Source of the DNA: Methanomicrobiales archaeon
GTDB lineage: Archaea; Halobacteriota; Methanomicrobia; Methanomicrobiales; Methanoculleaceae
Assembly: GCA_012797575.1 (NCBI GenBank)
Contig: JAAZOW010000137.1
Coordinates: forward strand, 1 to 8,047
Reading direction: 5' to 3'
Length of the DNA stretch: 8,047 nucleotides
In this document: in pieces, positions 1 to 5,414 of the stretch
How the letters are laid out: each line of letters begins with the position of its first letter
Numbering within the stretch: position 1 is the first letter of the stretch
The notes under the pieces: model-generated
What the model saw: the letters and a program-made list of their open reading frames with translations, nothing else
Databases searched by the model: none
Told to the model about the DNA's origin: nothing
Program-made: the position numbers and the translations under genes

Positions 1-1005
1 TCCTATGATCTTCCCATCGCGACTGACAAGAACGACCCGGACGTGCGGGTAGCGTTCCCGGAACGCCTCGATCTCCCGCCGGGCCACCTCATCCCACCCC
101 GGGGCCACCGAGAGTTCCTCGACCGTCGCGTACCCGGTCCCGTCGAGCACATCCGGGTTCATGAACTTCAGGATCAGGCCGGGGAGCCCGCAGATCACGG
201 CATCCCCGTCCACCACCCGGAGCGCCTCGGCAAGCTTGCTCCCCACGAGGACCGCCTCTTTCTCCGGGAAGAGGAGCCGGGAGTAGCGGAGCCCGAGCCG
301 CCCGGTCGTCAGCACAACCCCCCGGGGAGCGCGGGCGATCCGGTCGAGCACCCCCTCCATCAGGTGGTCGTCCCAGGGCTCCACGAGCCCGGTCGTCCCG
401 AGGACCGATATCCCGGCGTGCACCCCGATCTTCGGGTTCAGCGTCTTCTGCGCAACCTCGGCGCCCCGGGGGACCGTCAGGATGACCGTTACGCCCGGGA
501 GGTCAGCCTCCTCCACCCCCTCCTTAATCGACCGCCTGATGCAGTCGAGCGCCGGTTCACTGATCGCCGGCGTCCCCTGGCGATGGCGGTGGGTGTCCCT
601 GGCAAAACTCCCGATCCCCTCGCCGGGAACGAACTGGATCGACCCCGAGATCGAGGGTGCGGCGGTCGCGACGAACTCAAGCCCCGCTGTCACATCAGTC
701 GGGTAGTCCCCCGCGTCCTTCCAGCACGACGCTGTCCCGCGGTAGGCGTCCACAGGGATCCTGACCGCGATACCGCAGGGGAGGGTGATCCCCACCCCCG
801 TGATCTCCCCGTCCTCTGCAAGCGAGAGGACCGCCGCCTTACAGGCCGCAGCCGCCGTCGTCCCGGTCGTAAACCCCCGGCGGAGGACTGTTCCCGACGA
901 AGTCAGGACCGCAAGACCCCGTCTGACGTCGGGGAGGAGGGCAGGAGACCGGCACGCCGCCACCCACTCGGCGGGATACTCAAAATCAGTAACCGGGTCC
1001 TTCAT
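1..1005 (-). CDS. cbiD: Cobalt-precorrin-5B C1-methyltransferase CbiD, 3' end beyond window
   Basis: CbiD uses S-adenosylmethionine to methylate C1 of cobalt-precorrin-5B in the cytoplasmic anaerobic cobalamin pathway. The frame is open from an ATG at 1005 to the window edge (335 codons, no stop). The family signature RRGFTTGTTAAAACKAA lies at about residues 42-58, and further conserved-looking stretches follow (TLNPKIGVHAGISVLGTTG, then VVLTTGRLG). Most CbiD proteins are about 340-380 residues, so little should be missing. The signature usually sits near the N-terminus; here about 41 residues precede it, starting MKDPVTDFEYPAEW, with no obvious alternative start closer in. The ATG lies inside the end of cbiC (20-base overlap), with only a weak AGGT just upstream, so coupling to cbiC is likely. 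The family assignment is firm; the start is fairly sure. Confidence 0.93.
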   Translation of the reverse strand, partial: MKDPVTDFEYPAEWVAACRSPALLPDVRRGLAVLTSSGTVLRRGFTTGTTAAAACKAAVLSLAEDGEITGVGITLPCGIAVRIPVDAYRGTASCWKDAGDYPTDVTAGLEFVATAAPSISGSIQFVPGEGIGSFARDTHRHRQGTPAISEPALDCIRRSIKEGVEEADLPGVTVILTVPRGAEVAQKTLNPKIGVHAGISVLGTTGLVEPWDDHLMEGVLDRIARAPRGVVLTTGRLGLRYSRLLFPEKEAVLVGSKLAEALRVVDGDAVICGLPGLILKFMNPDVLDGTGYATVEELSVAPGWDEVARREIEAFRERYPHVRVVLVSRDGKIIG

Positions 1006-1666
1006 AACCTGCACGCTCGGCAAGAATCGTGATGATCTCGTTTATCGCCGCCACCGCCACCGGCGTGCCGCCCCGGGTGCCGGCGTTGGAGACCGACGGC
1101 ACATCGAGGGCACGGAGCGCCTCTTTTGACTCCGCCGCGTTCACAAACCCGACCGGGGTCCCGACGACCAGCGCCGGGCGGACCCCTTCCCTGACCATAT
1201 CGCAGATAACAAGGAGCGCCGAGGGGGCGTTCCCGATGACCACGATCGAGTCCTCGACCCGATCCCGCAGAGCGATAAATCCTGCAGATGTCCGGGTTAT
1301 ACCGCGTTCATGGGCGATATCCGCCCCGTGGTCGAGGGCACAGAAGATCTCGCTCCCATGCCCACGTTTCAGGATACCGGTCTGCACCATCCTGATGTCG
1401 GTGACGATCGGCGCCCCCCGATCGAGTGCGGCAAGCCCGGCCGCGACCGGATCGCCGACGAAGCGCATCAAGTCCGCCATCGCAAAATCGCCGACGGCTA
1501 CCGAACAGCGCTGTTTTATCCGATCCTCCGGCGTGGCGTCCCCAACAAGCTCCCGGGCAAGATTCCGGCTCGTACTCGCTATGGCGTAGGCCTCCGGGGT
1601 GACCGCCGCAAGATCAGTATACGTATTTCCTGTGGTATCCCCGGGGCGTGATGATCCCTCTCTCAT
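986..1666 (-). CDS. cbiC: Cobalt-precorrin-8 methylmutase CbiC, catalytic His position occupied by Val
   Basis: CbiC moves the methyl group from C11 to C12 of cobalt-precorrin-8, giving cobyrinate. The 226-residue product shows the family motifs in order: IVTDIRMVQTGI, ITRTSAGF, VIGNAPSAL, GTPVGFVNAAESKEAL and GTRGGTPVAVAAINEI. The usual catalytic histidine segment (RVIHTTAD in Salmonella CbiC) reads RCSVAVGD here, so Val56 aligns with the histidine. I chose the ATG at 1666 because GGAGG lies about 10 bases upstream; the ATG at 1675 directly abuts that motif. The frame extends to 1756, but that stretch is the shadow of cbiH. The first 53 bases overlap the end of cbiH, and the resulting N-terminal tail (about residues 2-18) is polar and looks disordered. 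The stop falls inside cbiD. Fold assignment is firm; normal activity is uncertain because of the missing histidine. Confidence 0.93.
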   Translation of the reverse strand: MREGSSRPGDTTGNTYTDLAAVTPEAYAIASTSRNLARELVGDATPEDRIKQRCSVAVGDFAMADLMRFVGDPVAAGLAALDRGAPIVTDIRMVQTGILKRGHGSEIFCALDHGADIAHERGITRTSAGFIALRDRVEDSIVVIGNAPSALLVICDMVREGVRPALVVGTPVGFVNAAESKEALRALDVPSVSNAGTRGGTPVAVAAINEIITILAERAGYEGPGY

Positions 1667-2408
1667 CTCCCTCATCCCTCCAGATCCTGGTCTCCTCTCC
1701 GCCGATAAAAACGGTTGAATGCATATCCACAGAGGCGAAGTGGTCCTCAAACTCACCGAGCGTCGTGATCAGCTGCTCCTCCCCCACCCGGTAGGCGTTC
1801 CTGACAACCCCGACCGGTGTCGCATCAGACAGGTGACGGCGGGCGATCGCGACCGCCGCGGCCAGGTTGTTCGGCCTCCCCCGGCTCCGGGGATTATAGA
1901 GCACAACCGGCACCCGCATCTGAAACGCAAGATCGAGCCTCCGCTCGATCTCTTCCCAGGGCGTCAGGAGATCAGAGAGGCTCATCGTGACGTAGTCCCC
2001 TGAGAGCGGTGAGCCCAGACGGGAGGCCGCAGAGACCGCGGCCGTGATGCCGGGGATGACCTCGACCGGGACCGCTGCCCCCGATCGCTCCGCCACCTCG
2101 AGCACAATACTCGCCATCCCGTAGATCCCGGCATCGCCGCCACTCACCATCGCGACGATCTGATCTTCTGCAAGGGCGAGAGCCTTCTTTGCCCGGTCAA
2201 CCTCCTGCCCCATGCTACTCAAGACAACTTCTTTCCCAGCCAGCATCGGCATAACCAGGTCGATATAAAACTTATTGCCTATGACACATTCGGCCTCACC
2301 GAGGGCATTTAGCGCCCGGGACGTCATATGCAGCAGGTTGCCGGGACCGGTGCTGACGATATACAGCCTTCCTCCATCATCGCGCGATTGCAACAGTAAC
2401 ACTCCCAT
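1614..2408 (-). CDS. cbiH: Cobalt-factor III C17-methyltransferase (ring contraction) CbiH
   Basis: CbiH methylates C17 of cobalt-factor III and drives contraction of the macrocycle to cobalt-precorrin-4. It belongs to the tetrapyrrole methylase family. Numbered from the ATG at 2408 (264 residues), visible motifs are the SAM-site loop IVSTGPGN (17-24), MGQEVDRA (66-73), VSGGDAGIYGM (88-98), a VIPGITAA loop, VVLYNPRSRGRP, and the C-terminal STVFIGGEETR followed by IITPRGY, typical of the CobJ/CbiH group. The start is uncertain. The ATG at 2408 overlaps cbiG by 32 bases and lacks a good ribosome site. A TTG at 2393 has GGAG 8 bases upstream and would overlap by 17 bases. Both start upstream of the conserved LYIVSTGPG. 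The 3' end is overprinted by the start of cbiC. Family assignment is firm. Confidence 0.93.
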   Translation of the reverse strand: MGVLLLQSRDDGGRLYIVSTGPGNLLHMTSRALNALGEAECVIGNKFYIDLVMPMLAGKEVVLSSMGQEVDRAKKALALAEDQIVAMVSGGDAGIYGMASIVLEVAERSGAAVPVEVIPGITAAVSAASRLGSPLSGDYVTMSLSDLLTPWEEIERRLDLAFQMRVPVVLYNPRSRGRPNNLAAAVAIARRHLSDATPVGVVRNAYRVGEEQLITTLGEFEDHFASVDMHSTVFIGGEETRIWRDEGDERGIITPRGYHRKYVY

Positions 2409-3249
2409 AGATCCGTTTGGCAAGCACCAGTTCTTTCTGCTTCGAGACCGCCAGAGCCGCGGGTTCCGCGACCCCGGCAAGCCCGATCAGGGAGGCCCTT
2501 GAGGGTGATGGGGCCTCCTCCATGTTCAACATTTCGTCATCCAGGAAGACAAGGTTACCCTCCAGATCCTCGATCGCCTGGACGAGTCCGGCCTCCCGGC
2601 GCTTCTTCGCGGTCGTTGCGTAGACGAGGACCTCACCCGGGGCGACTCCTGCTTCACGGAGCGCCTGCCCGACCGCCGCGACCACCTCTGCCGCCGGGAC
2701 GCCCCTCCGACACCCGACGCCGACGGTGTAGTCCCCCCCCTTCACGAGGAAGGAGACCCCCGGACCCGCGACAACGATCCCGGGGCTGGCGATGGCGTAG
2801 AGGGGCACATCAGCGCTCAAGATCGCAGCGTTCACAACCCGGGTGGAGTCACGGTTCACGACATCACATCCCCTGCGAAGAGCGAGTCCCTCCACCGATT
2901 CCAGGCCGAAAACCTCTGTCGCAGTCGTTATCACCGGCTCTATGCCGAGGGGGCTGAGTTCCCGTGCAAGATCATTCCCGCCATGATGCCCCCCGACGAT
3001 CGGTATGGCGTAGCGGAGGTTGGGGCTGACCACCACGACCGCCGGGTCCCGCCACTTATCGACGAGGAGGGGTGCGATCCCCCGGACCGCGATCCCGGCC
3101 GACATCAGGGCGACGACCCGACGGTATCCGGCAAACGCCTCCAGAAACGCACCAGAGCTGTAGGGGATGACCACAGCACCGATGGTATCCGCAATCCTCC
3201 GGGCATCGGGGAGGAACCGTTCAAGCGCTATCACGGCAGTCCCGGTCAT
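2377..3249 (-). CDS. cbiG: Cobalt-precorrin-5A hydrolase CbiG
   Basis: CbiG opens the delta-lactone of cobalt-precorrin-5A and releases the C20-derived two-carbon fragment as acetaldehyde, giving cobalt-precorrin-5B. The 290-residue product has both family halves. The N-terminal part carries VALMSAGIAVRGIAPLL, then DPAVVVVSP and IPIVGGHHGGNDLA (about residues 47-95). The C-terminal CobE-like part begins at VGVGCRRGVP (about 176) and ends with GVAEPAALAVS and KRIYGSVTVAIA. The protein is somewhat shorter than many bacterial CbiGs, mostly in the linker between the halves. Its ATG overlaps the cbiF stop as ATGA, a classic coupled stop-start; a GGAGG lies 14 bases upstream, too far to be an ideal site on its own. 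Its stop lies within the start of cbiH. Confidence 0.94.
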   Translation of the reverse strand: MTGTAVIALERFLPDARRIADTIGAVVIPYSSGAFLEAFAGYRRVVALMSAGIAVRGIAPLLVDKWRDPAVVVVSPNLRYAIPIVGGHHGGNDLARELSPLGIEPVITTATEVFGLESVEGLALRRGCDVVNRDSTRVVNAAILSADVPLYAIASPGIVVAGPGVSFLVKGGDYTVGVGCRRGVPAAEVVAAVGQALREAGVAPGEVLVYATTAKKRREAGLVQAIEDLEGNLVFLDDEMLNMEEAPSPSRASLIGLAGVAEPAALAVSKQKELVLAKRIYGSVTVAIAR

Positions 3250-3962
3250 GAATAGAGGATCGACCTCCCGAACCCCGAGGTTTTCGGATCTACCACCTTC
3301 CCGATGACGATCAGAGCCGTCCGCTCTATCCCGGCCGCCCGGGCCGCCTCCGCGATATCCGCCACCGTCCCCCGGATGATCTTCTGGTCAGGCCAGGATG
3401 CGTGGTAGACGACCGCTGCCGGCGTGTCGGAGGGACACTCCACCCGGGCGAGGATATCCTCCATATGCTCAGTCCCGAGGAAGATCACCATCGTCTGCCC
3501 GAGCCGGGAGAACTCAGGGATCAGATCCTCCGCAAGCGTCGCTCCCGCCGGCCGGGTGATGATCAGGCTCTCAGAGACGTCACGGAGGGTGAACTGGGTC
3601 TTGAGAGCCGCCGCGGCCGCGAAGAGCGATGAGACCCCGGGGATGATCTCGACCTCGATCCCACGCCGCTCAAGCTCGGTCATCTGCTCAACGATCGCCC
3701 CATAAAGTGCCGGATCGCCCGAATGGAGCCTGACCACGACCTTCCCGGCCCTGACGTGCTCCTCGATGGCATCGACGATCTCTTCGAGCTTCATCCCCCA
3801 GCTGTCAAGCTTCAGTTCCGCGGGAGACTCCTCCACGAGCGCCGGGTTCACGAGGGATCCCGCGTAGATGAGGAGATCGGCCCGCCGGAGGAGATCCATC
3901 CCCCGGACCGTGATGAGATCGGGTGCCCCCGGTCCCGCCCCCACGATGTAGACCTTGTGCAT
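3246..3962 (-). CDS. cbiF: Cobalt-precorrin-4 C11-methyltransferase CbiF
   Basis: CbiF is a tetrapyrrole methylase that adds the C11 methyl group to cobalt-precorrin-4, giving cobalt-precorrin-5A. The 238-residue product is full length. It shows VGAGPGAPDLITVRG (7-21), VVRLHSGDPALYGA (76-89), the EIIPGVSS loop (about 104-111), and TPAAVVYHASWPDQKIIRGT, which is close to the CobM/CbiF consensus. The ATG at 3962 is preceded by GAGGT, which overlaps the cbiL stop codon with about 8 bases of spacing, so the start is well supported. Only 5 bases separate it from cbiL, and it shares an ATGA with cbiG. This is the most clear-cut assignment in the operon. Confidence 0.96.
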   Translation of the reverse strand: MHKVYIVGAGPGAPDLITVRGMDLLRRADLLIYAGSLVNPALVEESPAELKLDSWGMKLEEIVDAIEEHVRAGKVVVRLHSGDPALYGAIVEQMTELERRGIEVEIIPGVSSLFAAAAALKTQFTLRDVSESLIITRPAGATLAEDLIPEFSRLGQTMVIFLGTEHMEDILARVECPSDTPAAVVYHASWPDQKIIRGTVADIAEAARAAGIERTALIVIGKVVDPKTSGFGRSILYS

Positions 3963-3967
3963 GCGAT

Positions 3968-4573
3968 CTACCTCGCAAAGAGGATCGAGAAGTAATCGCT
4001 CTCATCGGGGAGGTCGTCTCCCCGGTAGACCCGCTGCTCCGGCATGTACATCCGCTCCACGAGGACGAACTCAGAGCAGCCCTCCGTCCTCAGATCCGCC
4101 GCAAGCGCTGCCGGCTTCCTGACCTTCATGAAGATCCTGGACTCAAGCCCGCTCCCGTCCGATACGGAGAACCCTCCCGCCACCGGGACGTTTGCCACCG
4201 ATGCAAACGCCGTGATGGAGCTGATCCCGGGCTCGGTTGCAAACGTGACATCGGGGTAGCGCTCACCGATCACCTCACAGAGCCGGGAGAAGGTCGAGTA
4301 GAAGTTCGGGTCACCTATGATCCCAAAGACCACAAGCCCGTTCTCAGCCTCTGGAGCCACCGCGTCGGCGTTCTCCTCGAGGCACACCCTGATATGGTCC
4401 TCGTCGTTCGTCATCGGGAACTCAAGGATGACGGCATCGGGCCGGTAGGGCCGCACCAGATCGTAGGCGAGGTTTCCAGGGACAAAGACCGCCGTAGCCT
4501 CTTTGAGAAGCCTGACCGCCCGCAGGGTCAGGAGCTCTGGATCACCCGGTCCAAGCCCCACCCCTACGAGCAT
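3968..4573 (-). CDS. cbiL: Cobalt-factor II C20-methyltransferase CbiL
   Basis: CbiL methylates C20 of cobalt-factor II, the first methylation specific to the corrin branch after cobalt insertion. The 201-residue tetrapyrrole methylase begins directly with the SAM-site loop LVGVGLGPGDPELLTLRAV (2-20). It carries VFGIIGDPNFYSTFSRLCEVI, whose GDP followed by YST is typical of CobI/CbiL, and then TEPGISSITAFA. It is at the short end for the family (often about 210-240), with no missing core motif visible. The ATG at 4573 lies 10 bases inside the end of cbiT and has a G-rich GGGGGTG just upstream as a plausible ribosome site. CobI and CbiL are hard to separate by sequence alone; the CbiG, CbiD and CbiT neighbours point to the anaerobic, cobalt-containing substrate. 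Confidence 0.94.
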   Translation of the reverse strand: MLVGVGLGPGDPELLTLRAVRLLKEATAVFVPGNLAYDLVRPYRPDAVILEFPMTNDEDHIRVCLEENADAVAPEAENGLVVFGIIGDPNFYSTFSRLCEVIGERYPDVTFATEPGISSITAFASVANVPVAGGFSVSDGSGLESRIFMKVRKPAALAADLRTEGCSEFVLVERMYMPEQRVYRGDDLPDESDYFSILFAR

Positions 4574-5094
4574 CCGGCACCCCCGACGACGACGTAGATC
4601 GGGTTTTTGGGTTTGAACATCACCCCATCGGCGATGGCAGCGGATCGGGAGACCTGCAGATGGAGGGCTTCGATGAAGATACCGAGGCGCTGCATACTCG
4701 CTATCGCCTCATGGAGCGTCTCGACCATGACGGCGTTGACAACGATCCGTCCCTGCACCTTCCCGGCGAGGATCTCAAGCACCTCAGGGAGCCGACGCGA
4801 CCCCCCGACGAAGGCGGCGTCGAGGTGATCGATGCCGGGGAGGACCTCCACCGCATCCCCCTCGAAGAACTCGATGTTTCCGGCGCCGGCAGCTGCCGCC
4901 TCCGCGCGTGCGTAGGCAATCGCCTCCGACCTCCTATCGATCGCGTAGATCCGTTCTGCCACCCGCGACGCCGCGATAGAGACCTTCCCGGTCCCGCACC
5001 CGACATCAACCACCAGATCTCCTGGGAGGATACCAAGCTTTGCGAGCGAGACGGCCATGACCTCATCCTGCGTAGGCCCACCCTTCAGCCTCAT
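4564..5094 (-). CDS. cbiT: Cobalt-precorrin-7 C15-methyltransferase (decarboxylating) CbiT
   Basis: CbiT methylates C15 and removes the C12 acetate carboxyl group of the corrin precursor; elsewhere it works with, or is fused to, CbiE. The 176-residue protein is a class I Rossmann methyltransferase with the SAM motif VVDVGCGTGKVSIAAS (28-43), the acidic YAIDRRSEAI, GDAVEVL, and AFVGGSRRLPEVLEIL, where FVGGS is characteristic of CbiT/CobL. The tail VSRSAAIADGVMFKPKNP also fits. The N-terminus is about ten residues shorter than in Methanothermobacter CbiT: it starts MRLKGGPTQDEV. No in-frame start lies upstream before a stop, and GGAG sits 5 bases before the ATG, so the start is sound. It is the first gene of the cbi operon, behind the TATA-like box at 5132-5139. 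Confidence 0.94.
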   Translation of the reverse strand: MRLKGGPTQDEVMAVSLAKLGILPGDLVVDVGCGTGKVSIAASRVAERIYAIDRRSEAIAYARAEAAAAGAGNIEFFEGDAVEVLPGIDHLDAAFVGGSRRLPEVLEILAGKVQGRIVVNAVMVETLHEAIASMQRLGIFIEALHLQVSRSAAIADGVMFKPKNPIYVVVGGAGCS

Positions 5095-5122
5095 TCGATC
5101 TCCAGTTACCTGATGAATTTGT

Positions 5123-5157
5123 GTGAGCTCCTATAAATAGACCCTGTGGACGCTCAC
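5123..5157. repeat. Inverted repeat bracketing the cbi TATA-like box
   Basis: GTGAGC at 5123-5128 and its exact reverse complement GCTCAC at 5152-5157 lie on either side of the TATA-like box, with centres 29 bases apart, roughly three helical turns. This could be a pair of half-sites for a regulator of the cbi operon. Six-base arms can arise by chance in a GC-rich gap, so this is a candidate only. Confidence 0.22.
5132..5139 (-). promoter_or_regulatory. TATA-like box for the cbi operon
   Basis: Read on the minus strand the sequence is TATTTATA, an A/T island in a GC-rich gap. Its centre is about 42 bases from the cbiT ATG, which predicts a start of transcription near 5110. That leaves a leader of about 15 bases carrying GGAG at 5100-5103. 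The same bases read TATAAATA on the plus strand, so weak rightward firing is possible. No clear BRE was recognised next to it. Confidence 0.5.
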
Positions 5158-5198
5158 GCTCCCTCCGCCGGAAAAGATACCCTCCGGGATGCCGGTGA

Positions 5199-5206
5199 CA
5201 TAAAAG
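5199..5206 (+). promoter_or_regulatory. TATA-like box for ferredoxin-reductase operon; transcript probably leaderless
   Basis: The sequence is CATAAAAG, followed by a run of five T. Its centre is about 26 bases before the ferredoxin ATG at 5229, which is the usual archaeal TATA-to-transcription-start distance. The stretch just before the ATG (ACAACAACAAC) has no purine-rich ribosome site. Together these suggest that transcription begins at or next to the start codon. Confidence 0.5.
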
Positions 5207-5228
5207 TTTTTGCGATGACAACAACAAC

Positions 5229-5414
5229 ATGAATACAATGCTCAGGATAAACAGAGATACGTGTGGATACTGCGGCACCTGCGTCGCAGTCTGCCCTGAG
5301 GATGCGCTCGAGCTGATTGATGCCTATCTCAGCCTGGAGCGGGAGTGCATCGCCTGCGGCATCTGCGCACGGGCATGCCCGCTTGGAGCACTGGAGGTTG
5401 TGCATGAAGAGTAA
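5229..5414 (+). CDS. 2[4Fe-4S] ferredoxin, likely electron donor to the adjacent geranylgeranyl reductase
   Basis: This is a small cytoplasmic iron-sulfur electron carrier of 61 residues. It has two complete CxxCxxCxxxCP clusters: Cys12, Cys15, Cys18 and Cys22-Pro23, then Cys40, Cys43, Cys46 and Cys50-Pro51. There is no signal peptide and no extra domain. It overlaps the downstream reductase by 11 bases in the same direction. In Methanosarcina acetivorans, a ferredoxin encoded beside a geranylgeranyl reductase is needed for full lipid saturation in a heterologous host, so the same partnership is inferred here. The ATG at 5229 fits a leaderless transcript; a second in-frame ATG at 5238 is possible and would not affect the clusters. 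Confidence 0.92.
   Translation: MNTMLRINRDTCGYCGTCVAVCPEDALELIDAYLSLERECIACGICARACPLGALEVVHEE

Noticed and set aside
43..1032. Long rightward open frame of 329 codons opposite cbiD
   Set aside because: It is antisense to a gene with clear CbiD motifs. Its product is Arg/Pro-rich with no recognisable domain, as expected from the opposite strand of GC-rich coding DNA.
1029..1589. Rightward open frame of 186 codons opposite cbiC
   Set aside because: It is antisense to cbiC, Ser/Arg/Thr-rich, and shows no family features.
1667..1756. Longer CbiC starting at 1756
   Set aside because: It would overlap cbiH by over 140 bases. The extra residues look like a cbiH shadow, and the GGAGG site points to 1666.
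3923..4597. Rightward open frame of 224 codons across cbiF and cbiL
   Set aside because: It runs antisense over two well-supported genes and their junction, with biased composition and no motif.
5095..5228. Cobalamin riboswitch ahead of the cbi operon
   Set aside because: The gap is short, no B12-box-like sequence is visible, and the predicted cbi leader is only about 15 bases. Cobalamin riboswitches are not expected in methanogens.
5317..5403. Longer reductase starting at 5317 within the ferredoxin
   Set aside because: The ATG at 5404 has a strong GGAGGTT site and places the FAD loop at the usual distance from the N-terminus. The extension is the ferredoxin read in another frame.
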